From Brienomyrus brachyistius (lineage: Eukaryota; Chordata; Actinopteri; Osteoglossiformes; Mormyridae): DNA of 64,000 nt. The DNA lies in contig NC_064544.1 in the NCBI RefSeq assembly GCF_023856365.1, positions 22,110,399-22,174,398 of the forward strand, in the 5' to 3' direction. Of the stretch, positions 11,771 to 24,509 are shown piece by piece (position 1 is the first letter of the stretch; each line of letters begins with the position of its first letter). The notes beneath the pieces are model-generated. The model ran no database searches. It saw only the letters and a list, made by a program, of their open reading frames with translations, and was not told the DNA's origin. The position numbers were made by a program, and so were the translations under genes.

Positions 11771-12293
11771 CACAGGGCGTAACAGAGCAACAATCCACAG
11801 TGCAGCTAACTGACAAAAGAGGAATTTTATTAGAACAAAACTCAAGTGAGGGCAAGCAGAGGGGACACAAGCAAAACACCTATAAGCTGGATTATTCACA
11901 TCAGAGACGCACACGAACCAAACACAGTGATCCACCAAGGCACAAAGCAATGGCAGGCACATATATACACACACAAAGTTAACAAGGGCTAAACAAGGAA
12001 CAGGTATAACATTCAACCAAATACTAAAGACTAGGGGCAACAATAAGCAGGTGTGTGTCAATTAACAATTACCAAACAAGAAGCAGATGTATGTCAATTA
12101 ACAATTACCAAACAAGAAGCAGGTCTGTGTCAATTAACAATTACCAAACAAGAAGCAGGTGTGTGTCAATTAACAATTACCAAAGAAGACGCAAGTGTGT
12201 GTCAATTAATCACAGAAAATTCAAACACTAGGAAAGCGGTGACCAGCGACACCTGCTAGCTTGGCAGGGGAATGACAGGGACTGATCCTGACA
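11771..12293 (-). mobile_element. Gypsy-type LTR, family C copy 1
   Basis: On the minus strand it begins TGTCAGGATCAGTCCCTGTC and reads into GCTAGCAGGTGTCGCTGGTC, closely matching the start of the LTR at 31814-32560. An AATAAAA near 11825-11832 (minus sense) is placed as a polyadenylation signal. The far end near 11771 is poorly defined and no clean target duplication is seen. About a third of its length is a 36-bp minisatellite. Confidence 0.65.
12043..12215. repeat. 36-bp minisatellite, about 5 copies
   Basis: Tandem unit of 36 bp containing TGTCAATTAACAATTACCAA and ACAAGAAGCAGG. Because 36 is a multiple of three, it translates to a clean 12-residue repeat (CQLTITKQEAGV) on the plus strand, which is coincidental. 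It lies inside the family C LTR. Confidence 0.93.
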
Positions 12294-15200
12294 CCATAAG
12301 AGCTTATCCAATACAGAATTGTGATGAATACAGGAAACATGTCAAAGTTGAAAATAACAAGGCTGTTTGTTGGAAGGCAGGATAACTATGCAAACACAAC
12401 AGCAATATTTGTAAAAGCAAGTAGCTTTGTGTTCATGCTTGATCTCCAAGCTAAGTGCTGAAAAGTCAAGTGGAGTGACAGGTGGCACAGTCTTCCGACT
12501 GGAAAACAAAGTTGTCCAAGGGAAGTTAGACGCATGGTTTTAAGTCAGACAATCATGTTTCGACAGGGTGTCAACATTGCTTTTTAGTCAATTTCCTGCT
12601 GGATGCAGGAATTGGCTGAAATCAAGGGAAGTCTATCAGCTTCATCCACAACGTTGCCTGTAGCAGTAACAAAGTCTTTATGGATGGTCAAACTCAATAC
12701 CTTTCTCACCTGCTAGCATGAGATCAGGGGTATCTGGATCATTTTGTACCATGTCATTTCCAAGCTTCACGTTAAGATTTTGTTCTTCAAAACATAAATG
12801 AATATTTTACAAAGATGATAGAGCTGTCAAAAAGTTGTTTATATCATATGTGTGGGTGGGATGTGTATAGATAGAATAAATCATAATTTAGCTGATCTAC
12901 AGAAATGAACTGTAGCTGGTCACAGACAAACACTATAGCAGATATAAAAGTATTCCAGTACTTCTGTAATGACTCATATTGCTCTTAAATCTTAATATTT
13001 TAGATTCATTTGTAGTTCAGGCTAGCTAAATTTATGCCTAATTGACTCACTGACAGGTTTGTAACATATAATTAATCTCAGTTGTATCTCACTTTTGACA
13101 AAAGCATCTGCTAATTAAATAAGTGTAAAGGTATAATTCAACATCCAGCTCATTGGCAGATACCTGGATGAGCCTGTTTGTGTAAAGCATTGCAGTGGCT
13201 ACCTGGAGATCAGCTCTTCTTTCAGAACCACTGACTTGGGACTGTTTAGCCATTAGGCAATTAAATATCGGTACAATGAAGGTCCCTGGGGTACTATCCT
13301 TCCTTCATTGTGGGAAGTGGCCCCCCACCTTCCACTTGTGAAGGAATGCTGGGTAATAGATAATTCTTACTGTGTTTATTTTATTGTAGGCTTTTATTTT
13401 GATGACTGTGCAAGTAACAAAGACAGTTTTGTCTTCTTCGTTCAAAATTGTGGAAGAAAATCAGACAAGCCCAGGAAGGGAATATATTGTTAAGAGGATA
13501 AGTCACTTTTAAATCCAGTGTCAGGTTGTGTTTTTTCACGGAAAGGTCTTTCAGTAATAAAAGGTCTGCCAGTCTTTATTTGAATGAATGGCATATCCTT
13601 GCCATTTTACATCCCCCCACAGGTGAGTGAGGTTTGATGTATGGGGGCAGATTTATTTACCCCTGACCATACGTTCTTCAAAAACTCCCAAGAACAACCA
13701 TGGAAAGGAGACGAGAAAATCTACAAAATCTGTTTGCTGGTAAATTAGATTTTTATGTCCACAAATATGGAATGTCATTTATAAGTAGCCTTCACCTAAA
13801 GAAAAATAAGAGTGAATTCAGTATAAAAGATCTTTGAATCAACAACAAATTGATTTATGTTGCGTTATCACTGGGGCTATGTCAAGAGTGACTAAAACTA
13901 TTCAAGAATTTTTGAAAATATGTAGCTAATCCCAGCTATGAACTCCTTGTGTTTGTCAAAATTTTAATTTCCTCAGTGGCATATTAAGAAATAGTATAAA
14001 TTAATCCAAGAAGAAAAAATCATTGCTGGTTTGGTGGAGGTGAGACGGTAGATTGGATTGGCCAGAGGGAGTGATGCTTTAAACTCAACATCTTATAGTG
14101 TTATTTTGTATAAGTAGGTGTTTCCATCTCTAGGGTGGTTTGAGACTGAGTAATGATTTTGCAGGTGAATAACCTAAGATAAATCACTACCCACAGCTCT
14201 TCATCCTCAGAGACCCCCCAACAATCCACATTTCCGCTTCATCCCAGCTCTCGACACATCCATACCAGGCATTCGGTGTTCTTGATTGGCTGAGAGTGCG
14301 GAGGGAGCAAAAATGTGGACTGTCTGTGGGTTCCGGAGGACTGGGTTGGGAAATGCTGCCATAATCTACCAGATATTACTGCTTACAGATCTTACACTAG
14401 TAGAGCGCCACATGGGATGCATCCAGATCACCCTTATATGGAGAATTCACAGGAGCATATTACAGTCTAACCCTTTACAGCTAGTTGACTCATGCTTGAC
14501 TCCCCTGAGTCCGAATGAAACATGGCTGGCAAAGTGTTTAGCACTCCACTGGTAGAAGGAACAGCAAAGGGCAAATACTTTCAGCTACTCTGCGGGTGTG
14601 GGTCATTTTTTTTTTTTTAATTTCCCATGTTCCTCGAGTAAATCTATAAAGAAATCATGTGATCCCAAGCCAAGTAACATTTTCTATGCATTCAGTCTGA
14701 GCCTAGCCAATGGAGTCCTAAAGGAAATCACTCAGAAGCTGCAGATATAATTCAGACCAGCTACTACTGAAGAATAAAATATCCTCCATGCAAATGTGCC
14801 ACAGCAGACCCCGAAACCCCAGTGCCCTCGTAAGCTGGAACAGCATATGTGCTGCCCATCCACATCTGTTCACACTTTTCCTCCTTATCTATTTTCTCCC
14901 ACTCTTCCTCAAGAACTTCCACTCGCCAGTAGCCACCGGAAAAGAACATATTACTGGAAAACCTTAAACGAGATAATCCAATGTTGTCCACATGAGAGAC
15001 AGGACGATACTGTTAAATTGTTCACAATAAATTAAGTGTCATTGCCCATTTTTTAAGCCACTGCACAATGTCCATTAACTGCATTTGTCTTCAAAAAAAT
15101 CCATCAGCTAGTAAGGCTGAATCTTGTCTTTCTCTTTCAGCCTGCTTGTCTGGCAATATACCACTATTTGTGTGGTATGCACAGTATTCTCAATGTGATA

Positions 15201-17177
15201 CTTAACCAGCCTACACCTGCCTGTATATTTAAAACATTTCTTTCTTTAATTAAGTTATTCTCATATTTAAACTTATGTTAAAGCCTGCAACAGTGCTACT
15301 CTGAAGTCACAAGGGTACAAGAAAATGAAATTTCACTTTTTTGTTGAGCACATTTAAGCATATCGGAGTGGAGCCAAGACATTTCACAAGCTTTGCAAAT
15401 AAAATGAGGTAATAAAATCCTTTTCTGATAAATTATGCATATAGCATATATCTATACCTTGGCAGATGTGCTTCAAGGTTGTTTTAACATCTAATGCAAT
15501 GTCTATGTTGAGAATATTAGTTGCTTTTTCACTTGTACCATACATAGATAGGTTGGTGGTGCTCCATTGTAATTCCTCTGTGTGTTTCATCAGAAGGTAT
15601 TAACTTATTTAGCTATGCCAGAACACCCAGGGACAGCCATGGATGCTAACCTGTTCCTGCAGTAGCAATGTATTTGCCATTATGCAAAGCAACACCCCCT
15701 TGTATTTAATATAAATGTTACCGCACTGTGTTAGTGTGGTAGAAGAGGGCAGAGGCACAGTGCACGGCCTAGAAAAGGCGCTGTGGAGGCATGTAATTGT
15801 AAAAATCACGTTGCCAGATTTCAAGGAAGAACATAAATATGTGGCTTCATCCTTGTCTGCATCTTTCATATCACCTGCCTGATGCACATTCACTCATCAC
15901 TCATGCTTACCAGCATTGATCAAGACGAGTTTAACTGAGAACATGACGAACAATACCAGTGGTTCTCAGATTTGGCAGGTATAACTCGTTACATCACTTC
16001 TATTAGTTTTCGTCAATAAAATATTTTAAATGAATAAATTATGATTGTTCGTGGGGTTACTCTTTGGCCACTGCTATGACACCTAATATTTAAAAATTTA
16101 TTAACTGAAAGGAGAAAATATTTGTTTTGGGTCAGGCTATGGATGGAGTTACATAAATACTGCAGAATAAAACACAAACGGCTCATTTTCTGTCTCCTTT
16201 TGTACCCCGTGACCCTGTGCACGAGATGAGCATGGTAGGCACCTCTGGCATCTACGTCATGTGAGCTTCTCCCACCTGCCTGAGACCCTGGGGCTACCTG
16301 GCGTGAATAATAGATTGGAGAGAATATATAATGTTAGACGTATCCAAATGCCACAGGTCTGGAATTTTTTCATTCTGCATTCTGCATTCTATAATCCCAC
16401 AACCACTTGGGCAAAACCAGGCAGATCATCAAAAAACCCTTTAAAAATTATAACACAATAATATTAAAGTAATAGATATGCATAAAGAAAAGTTCAGTTG
16501 CAGGTGAAATTGCATATTCCACTGATCTGGCATTAGATAAGTGATCAGTCCTGTAACTCCAACGTACTGAATGTGTTTCACATTGATACTCATCATATGC
16601 GGCTTGGTCTTTAAAGCAAAACATCAAAGTCAAGTTACAATTACCTGAATCTGTAAGTTTTCCAGTACAAGAGACTTTAATAAGACAATTAATTATTAAT
16701 TATTAAGGCAATTATATAATAGGGCATTATAGAGCAATTCACACCAGAACCTGTATGATGTGTAAACAGAATCTGAGTATCCTGCCAGGACTGAGGGCTC
16801 CAGCAATCACCCCTAAAGCCGGGCTGAATTACCCAACCCAGAAAGGTGATGTGGAGATACCTTGCAGGCTCGCCATTCATCTCTGTGCAATACTTCAAGG
16901 GCAATAAAAAGAAAGTGAATGTTTTGTTTTTGTGAAGCTGCCATCAAGGCAGGGATCCAAGGCAAACATTTTTTCTTTCACCGCTTTAGTACTCCTTCTG
17001 TTTTGTATGGAATGATGAGATTTCAGTTTCAAGTATTTAAGAAATGTACGAAGTATTTCATGTCCTATACATTTTGACTGGCGCTGTGAATACTAATGAA
17101 TACTAATACTAACTAGAAAGGGGAACAGTCTGAAACAGCAGCGTTGTTTTCCTCAGACAGCACCGCAGCATGGACAA
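12294..17177. other. Long unassigned stretch
   Basis: Nearly 5 kb without a recognisable gene, RNA or mobile element. Open frames are short and motif-free. Some parts (15600-15860) are compositionally balanced and could be single-copy non-coding DNA. I see no splice-site-bounded frame I could defend. Confidence 0.5.
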
Positions 17178-17201
17178 TTTGTTTGTTTGTTTGTTTGTTT
17201 A
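17178..17201. repeat. (GTTT)n microsatellite
   Basis: Six near-perfect tetranucleotide units. Confidence 0.9.
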
Positions 17202-17439
17202 TTGGTGGGCACAAGGTATTAAACCACGCAATTTGGTTTAATGTTGCCACGAAATACAAAACCGAGTTCATGTAATCCCTAAAATGTGTACACTATATAT
17301 TTTTTATCCTTTCAGTTTGCTATTAAGATCTTGGTTATTTGTGTTCTTGACTAAAGAAAATAAGACCACAAAGCCAGAAGCTCGCGTGAAATGAGCAAAT
17401 ATTATGAGTTTTACGGTAGTAAACGTACTCATTGAAATT

Positions 17440-18290
17440 TTTGTAAAAATGCATAACAGCAAAAATTTGCCACAGGGGATGAAGTATCTTACCTGTCCTT
17501 CACCTCGCTATCATTTTGTAGCACTGGCTGAATTTTGGTGTGATTTATACCAAAATCAGATCGAGTCCTGATTTTCATGCCTTGTTTGTAAAGGGTGAAA
17601 AAAATATTTGTAAAATACTTTTTGAATTATTCACTAATGGGATCAAATGTCTGAAACTACTCTTTTTGCTATCACTATGCAGCACTGCTTTAGTTTGGGC
17701 TGATTTGTTTAAATATGTGATCACTTCCAGGTTGTCACTCTTACAATGTGCTTGCAAAGTATTAAAAAGATTCGTAAAATACTTTTATAGTTACTATGTT
17801 CATGACTTAGTGTCTTCTACTGCTGCCATTTACTTCCATTTCTGGACAGCACTGCTGGGCAATTTGTCTGAAAATAAAACCAAGTGTAGATGTCCATCCA
17901 TATAACTTTTTTGTGAAACAGTAATAAGATCCATCAGGTACTTTTTGACTTATAACATTCATAAGTCAAATGTTGTCTGCTTCCATCCTTCCTTTTGTTG
18001 GCATGAAGTGGTATTGCTTGACTTCTGGGGCAACCTGTCTCAAAATGTAATCAATTCCAGTTTGGCACCCATGCAATGCTTCTGCAAAGTTTGTAAAAGA
18101 TCTGTAACATACTTTTGAAGTTATTGTTTTAATGGGATAACATGCAAAAAGTGGTCTTTGCTGCTATTACTATTCGGTGTGGCTTTGGTTTTAGGGTGAT
18201 CTGTCTCAGAATATAAGTAGTTCCAGTTCATCATACAATGCTTCAGCAAAAATGTCCCTTAAACAGTTTTTGAGTTATAGTCTTGACAAC
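17440..18290. repeat. Diverged ~167-bp tandem array, about 5 copies
   Basis: Three anchors recur in the same order. The first (GGCTGAATTT, GGGCTGATTT, GGGCAATTTG, GGGCAACCTG, GGGTGATCTG) starts at 17526, 17697, 17857, 18028 and 18194, giving spacings of 171, 160, 171 and 166. The second resembles GCAAAGTTTGTAAAAGATCTG then TACTTTTTGAGTTAT. The third is a CTGC..TT-rich stretch before the next GGG. Units are strongly diverged, so the array is old. I do not recognise the family. Confidence 0.8.
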
Positions 18291-19170
18291 TAAACACCTG
18301 AGGTGGTGTTCCAGTCCCAAAATCTTATGTATTCCCCAGAGTTTGGATAATGCAGTTAATGTTTCTTTAGGTCATGGAAACTACTGGGGCAGAATTTTTG
18401 AATTACATTTTTTTCCCAATCTTTTAAACTTTGTCTGTGTTGTTTGTGCATTGATTTTTTTTCAGTTTATATCACAAGTCCTCAGTTTGATACAGAGTGG
18501 AAGATGTAGTTCAGAGGGCTGATGCTGATATGGATGCATGTCAGAAATCACTACATTTCTGAAACACATTTGTGGTAAAACCTTATAGCCCTTCTATAGC
18601 CTCTTAACAGGATAGATATTGGAAAACTGCACATTGGATATTGTTGCTATGAGTGCGTTACACATAACCAAAGGATAAAGACAAAAATAAACAATAATCA
18701 AGCAAGACATTCATATATTAAGCTATATTATATCATGCCTAAAAAGACAGCACAGTAATATATAGTCAATAAATATGGATATCAGCCAATATATATGGAT
18801 ATAAGGCAACTGTTTACAGATAGTGGTCCTGATTAGCTAAAACTGAATAGTTTATCCATGTCTTTCCTGATCTGTTTGAATTATCTGGATTTTTACTATT
18901 AAGCAAGCAAACAACACTTGGAGAAAAGCTGTGCTATGACCAGGTTGATCCAATCTTAATGTTGTAGTTCGGTTTACCAGGTTATAGGTGTAAAAAGCCA
19001 AGTGAACATCCTCAGATGAATCTGATTGGTTCTAATTTATGTTTTTATAATCACTGCACAAGTTTACGAAGAGCACTGAGTAAAAGAGCAGTTAAGATAT
19101 TTAAAATTATCTGAACAAGAATAATACATACTTTTTCCAAAGAAAACAATAGTTCTATTTTTGCTTCAGT
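18291..19170. other. Unassigned sequence
   Basis: AT-rich, no recognised content. Confidence 0.5.
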
Positions 19171-19179
19171 ACACTACCC

Positions 19180-19485
19180 ACAAAGGCACTGACTGAGGCT
19201 GGGAGACTGGGTTGGCTGCTACGGGCCTGACAGCTGCAGATGACATATACTTTAAGGCTCTGGTATCATAATGACATCCTGGCGCTAAGCTACGAAGCGA
19301 GACGTCTGAAAGCAGTTTAATTCAGGGAACTCTCACACTGGCGTTGGCCCTTGTTGTGTTGTCTGTAATTCTGGGAGCATTAGCACCAATAAATGTCACC
19401 CTCTACAAGTCATGCCGGTCATATGGGATTAGTGCAGATCTTCGGCAGGAAGTTTAATTCAGAAGGGCTAAAAGCGCTAAAATGT
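19180..19485. other. Weak candidate conserved non-coding element
   Basis: A balanced-composition, non-repetitive block containing AATAAATGTCACC, TTTAATTCAGG and similar motifs in otherwise AT-rich sequence. It has no open frame of note. The suggestion that it is conserved or regulatory is inference from appearance. Confidence 0.2.
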
Positions 19486-20455
19486 GCAATGCAGTGCAGA
19501 AACCATTTTCCCAGGTGCTTTTTTCTGTCCGTGGTATAATAGAGTACAAAAATGGCTGTCCTGTATGTTTTTGAAAGGTTATTTGTTCCAAACAGGCGTG
19601 AACCTGAACTGCACTTCCTTCATACGTGTGATGGTGGAATCATTTGAACATCACCTCTGTCACTTTAAAATAGTGTTACAATCACGTTTCCAGGTCCGGT
19701 TGTTTTTCAACTACAACGTTTTGTAAGTGGTTGGTACCATATTTGTTTCGGTGGAGAGAGCCAGGATCCCTGACATTGATTCTTATAATGTAGCATATAC
19801 AGGCTTATAAAACTTTCAGTGCCCGATACCACCAAGCTCAGAGGGAAATAACATTTACATTGATAAGGAAAGGGAGGAGAGGACTGATCAAATTGGAAAA
19901 AAAGAAGCATAACTTTAATATTTTATAACTCACTCTGCTGTAGCTGTTTAGAATAATGTTCAATAATCTGTTGCAGTTGAAGCCTGTGAAAAAACAGCAT
20001 AGAACCATTGGGAGAAGCAGCAGAGGAAATGATCGGAATCTGCTAGCAGGCCATTTCAGGGAGGGATCTGTAGTGTGGTGTGTTTAGAATGTCTGATGTT
20101 TATCGGGAGTCATCTCTGATGATAGCAAGAATAATATTGCAGACGTGTGTCTACGTTTTGCAAGAGTATTAACTGTGCTTGATGCTGCAATATCTGCAAT
20201 TATAATTAATCCACTCAATATAAGATAACAGAACCAAACTCTAGTGTACTTTCTTTATAACTGTAGCTATGTTAAATTAGCAGGAAAACAGGATTTTGGC
20301 ATGAGTTGATTTGACAATATCGACAGATTTTTCCATGCCTTTGCTGTCCAAATATTATTGTGATGTTAAGGTGGTTATATGCGTGATCATCACACTAGTT
20401 TGTTCTTTATGTAATCTATTTGACCTGAGTAGTTAAGTAGGTGCACAAAGGATAC
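19486..20455. other. Unassigned sequence
   Basis: No gene or repeat family recognised. Confidence 0.5.
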
Positions 20456-20521
20456 TGTTAAGAACGTTTAAGGTAGCGTAGCATCAGTGGGGGTCAGCAT
20501 ATCCCAGCATGCTCATGGGCA

Positions 20522-20861
20522 ATGTATATAGCCCCTGTCTGTATTTGTAAATACAATTACATTGTATTGTTGTTCTTATGGTTATAATTGCCTTCCCGGT
20601 CATGGCGTGTTTTTTCACCTGTGTCTTGTGTGTACCCTGTCTGATCCTCGCGTGTTCTTAGCTTGTGTAACTCTCCCACCGTGTGTGCGCCTTACAGTTT
20701 GGCGTCTGACCTTGTGTTCCCGCTGGCTGTATTTGGCTTCAGTGCTTGTTGAGTGCCTGTTACAGTCCTGTTCAGGATAATAATAAAGAGCGTGTTCTAT
20801 TCCGACAAGCAAGACTCCTTGTCCGTCATTGCACTCATGATGCCTCGCTCTGTCCGGCACA
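20522..20861 (+). mobile_element. LTR-like block, family B copy 2
   Basis: Homologous to 2279-2592 over most of its length, with the shared order CCTGTGTCTTGTGT, CCACCGTGTGTGC, GTGTTCCCGCT and AATAAAGAG. Ends in GGCACA. The left boundary may lie further out, up to about 20456 (TGTTAAGAACG). No coding region or clear target duplication, so probably a solo LTR. Confidence 0.6.
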
Positions 20862-21084
20862 TTAATAATTTCCTGCTAAGAATTATGTAAAACACATGGC
20901 ATGCCAAATTATTCTCTGTATTTTCATATCTTTAAGTGCTTGTCAAATTTATTTGTCAGGACATTAAAAACCAACAAGTTTCAGATATACTTAGAATAAT
21001 TTAACATTAGAACATATAAAAATGAGCAATAATAAATAAGCAAGAATTACATATTACAATCAAGAATGGCATAATATATACTTA

Positions 21085-22540
21085 TGACTAAAAAATTTTA
21101 GAGTGACACAAGTATTGGTTTTCACAAAGTTTGCTGCTTCAGTGTTTGTAGATCTTTTTGTCAGATATTTCTATGGTATACTGAAGTATAATTACAAGCA
21201 TTTCATAAATGTCAAAGGCTTTTATTGACAATTTAGTTTAGTTTATATAAAGAGTCAATATTTGCAGTGTTAGCCCTTCTTTTTCAAAACCTCTGCAATT
21301 CACCCTGACATGCTGTCAATCAACTTCTGGACTAAATCCTGACTGACTGCTTCCCATTCTTGCATAATCAATACTTGCAGTTTATCAGAATTTGTGGGTT
21401 TCTGTTTATCCACCCACCTCTTGAGGATTGACCACAAGTTCTGCCTGGGATTAAGGTCTTGGGAGTTTCCTGGCCATGGTCCCAAAATGTTGATGTTTTG
21501 TTCCACGAGCCACTTATCACTGTTGCCTTATGGCACGGTGCTCCATCACGCTGGAGAAGGCATTGTTTGTCACCAAATTATTCTTGGGTAGTTGGGAGAA
21601 GTTGCTTTCAGAGGATGTTTTGGTACCAATCCTTATCCATGGCTGTGATCTTAGGCAAAATTCTGAGTGAGCCCACTGCCTGCGCTGAGAAGCAACCCCA
21701 CGCATAAATGGTCTCAGGATGCTTTACTGCTGGCATGACACAGGACTGATGGTAGCACTCTCCTTTTCTTCTCCAGATGCCCCAAACAGTCTGAAAGGGG
21801 ATTCATCAGGGAAAACGACTTTACACCAGTCCTCAGCAATCCAATCGCTGTACTTTTTGCAGAATATCAGTCTGTTCTTGATGTTTGTGGCTTCTTTGAT
21901 GCCTTTCTTGACACCAGGCCATCCTCCAAAAGTTTTCGCCTCACTGTGCATGGAGATGCACTCACACCTGCCTGCTGCCATTAATGAGCAAGCTCTGCAC
22001 TGGTGGTGCCCCGATCCCACAGCTGAATTATTTTTAGGAGACAGTCCTGGAGCTTGTTGGACTTTCTTGGCACCCTGAAGCCTTCTTCACAACAATTGGA
22101 CCTGTATCCTTGAAGTGTTGGATGATCCAATTAATGGCTGATTTAGGTTCAATCTTACTAGCAGGAATATCCCTGCCTGTGAAGCCATTTCTGTGCAAAG
22201 TAATGATGGCTGTACATGTTTCCTTGTAGGTAACCGTGGGTAACAGAGGAAGAACAATGATTTCAAGCACCACCCTCCTTTTAAAGCATCCAGTCTGCTA
22301 TTCTACCTCAATCAGCATGACAGAGTGATCTCCAGCCTTGTCCTCATCAATGCTGAAAGGCAGTGGAAATTGGTTTTTGGGGATTAAGTTCATTTTCATG
22401 GTAAAGAGGGACTTTGCAATTAATTGCAATTCATCAGATCATTCTTCATAACATTCAGGAGTATATGCAAATTTCCATAATAAAAACTAAGGCAGCAGAC
22501 TTTTGGAAAATTAATACTTGTGTCATTCTCAAAACTTTTG
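21085..22540 (-). mobile_element. Near-full-length decayed Tc1 transposon
   Basis: About 1.45 kb, the normal Tc1 length. The left end (AAAATTTTAGAGTGACACAA near 21095) and the right end (TTGTGTCATTCTCAAAAC near 22518) are inverted copies, and the match extends inward through AAGTATT and the AAAGTTTGCTGC region. The right end runs straight into (TA)n, so the TA target duplication there cannot be separated from the microsatellite. It carries one transposase fossil on the minus strand. Confidence 0.88.
21300..22273 (-). pseudogene. Tc1-family transposase fossil
   Basis: Minus-strand transposase remnant in at least four frames. In order: an N-terminal paired-like DNA-binding region (RNGFTGRDIPASKIEPKSAI), the first catalytic region (CKVVFPDESPFRLF, with the DES aspartate), and the C-terminal catalytic region (GNSQDLNPRQNLWSILKRW). 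In active Tc1 enzymes the last block reads DLNPIEN; here the catalytic Glu position is RQN, so the third acidic residue of the DD34E triad is lost. Frameshifts near 21710 and 22030 and several stops also block translation. The enzyme would cut and paste DNA at TA sites; this copy cannot. Confidence 0.85.

Positions 22541-22544
<4 letters not shown>

Positions 22545-22624
<80 letters not shown>
22545..22624. repeat. (TA)40 microsatellite
   Basis: Perfect TA array lying exactly between two Tc1-family elements (ends at 22540 and start at 22627). It may have grown from the TA target sites. Confidence 0.95.
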
Positions 22625-22626
<2 letters not shown>

Positions 22627-22628
<2 letters not shown>

Positions 22629-23532
22629 CACTACCAGTGAAAAAATTTTGCACACACATAGATTTCCTACATTTGCATGTTACTCTCTTAATATTTACTA
22701 AAAATAGACTCAATATCCTTTGCAAACAAATAAATGTTTATGCATGTTTGGGGTCATTGTCCTGTTGCATAAAGAATGTCTCACCAATGACGGCATGTTG
22801 CTGCAGGATGCTACGGTGGCCTTTCAGATTCAAAATTCCAACAAAGCACCCCCAAACCATCACACTACCTCTTTCTCTACCAGTGGAAGTTATACACTAT
22901 AGCAGCATCCTCTCCACAGTGTGACTCCACACAAAACACCTCCTTGAAGAACCGTAAACTTCAAACTTAGGTTCTTCAATTCACAGCACCATATATCATT
23001 CTTCTACACACTTGTTTCTGTGTTCTTTGGCCCATGCAAACCTTTTCCTCTTGTTAGGAACCCTCGAAGGTGGCTTTCTAGCTGAAACACAACTCTTTAG
23101 CCCCGCCTCCCTCAGTCTTCTGCACACAGTTGAAGTTGATGTTTTGGTGCCATGGCATTTATTCAGCTGCAGTTTGATTTCCAGTGTATTTAACCTTCTG
23201 TTAAATAAATTTATGACTCTTATGAACTTGTCTTGTGCTTTAGAAGTGGATCGAGACCTACTAGTCCTCTACGTCCTCTACCAGTCCTCTACGTCCTCTA
23301 CCAGGCCTTTACTAGTCCTCTACCTGTCTTCAACCAATTCTCTATGTCCTCTACCTGTCCTCTATGTCCTCTACCAGTCCTCTATGTCCTCTACCAGTCC
23401 TCAACCAGTCCCCCATGCCCTCTACATGTGCAACTTTCCAAATGTTAAACAAGAATAAAAAATCTAGTTTATGAATTAAATGGAAAAGTGGTAAAATCCT
23501 GTGGTGTACAAAAACTTTTGACTGGCAGTGTG
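22627..23532. mobile_element. Deleted Tc1-like element with internal minisatellite
   Basis: Ends are inverted: left CACACTACCAGTGAAAAAAT and right TTTTTGACTGGCAGTGTG-type sequence (23510-23532). Antisense transposase sequence remains in the middle (for example around 22740-23150, reading as the region downstream of the first catalytic Asp). The terminal 100 bp are closely related to 59580-60087. A 10/20-bp minisatellite has expanded at 23265-23425. Confidence 0.8.
23265..23425. repeat. 10/20-bp CCTCTACCAGT minisatellite
   Basis: Imperfect tandem copies alternating CCTCTACCAGT with CCTCTAYGT. Lies inside the Tc1-like element above. Confidence 0.9.
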
Positions 23533-23534
23533 TC

Positions 23535-24505
23535 TGTTTGTGTGTGTCTGTGTGTGCGCGTGCAATACAGTTATATATATTACATGCACATGCCAAGGTA
23601 CAGCTATTATCGCATCAATTTCAAGAGTGCAAAACATTGCAAACATGTTTAGCTTCAATTAACCAACTGTGCTTCTCACATACCTCCAAGCAGACAATAA
23701 AAGGAACACCAGTCTGCTCCCAAGGATGCAGGATGTTCTGCTCTGCTCTATCATTAGAATCAGAGGTCAGAGGTCACCACTGACTAAACCACTGAGGCAG
23801 CAGGTAACGATGGTGACTTTTAACCAGGCAGTTTTGTTATGTCCTTAAATGAGACATTTATCGCAAAGACCCTTGGTAAAGAACGTCAGCATATATATAC
23901 CGTAAGAGGTTCCGAATGTCTCATGTCTTTATTTTACATGAGCAGGCTATTTCTGGCTATGTCTAGCAAGCCTCAAGCTCTTCTTTGAGTTCCGGCGCTG
24001 TAGCAAACCTGGGCACAGCCTGAGGAACAATGCGTGAAACCTTCACCCAGGGATGGAGTTTATAGCCAAGACCCTGTCACCATGTAGCTGAAGACCCAAA
24101 CACAAGTTCAGTTAATGCTGTGGCAACCAACCATATCTCAAAATAACCACTGGCTGCCTTGGGAAGGGCAATTAAATCTCAGTCCAGCTAATTGAAGAAC
24201 ACCCTGTTTCAACTTGATAAGAGAGTTAGAATGCGAGAGACAGGAAAAAGAGGCACATTCAAAAAAATATATATTTGAAATATTTACCTTCCAGTAATTA
24301 AACCATCATTAATATGTATCAGGAATCAACATTAACTTACCACTTTGGGTGACACTTAAAAATATAAATCTGTTTTAGAGAGGATACAGGTTTCTGGCTC
24401 TCTTTGATAAAAAGGCAGTATAAATATTTTGTATTTAAATATTAATATCCAGTTACTTAAAGCAGATAATTTACAGGAAGCAGAGAAGGGTAATTAGACA
24501 GGACT
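23535..24505. other. Unassigned sequence
   Basis: Starts with a (TG)n-rich stretch; the rest has no recognised gene or repeat. Confidence 0.5.
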
Positions 24506-24509
24506 ACAC

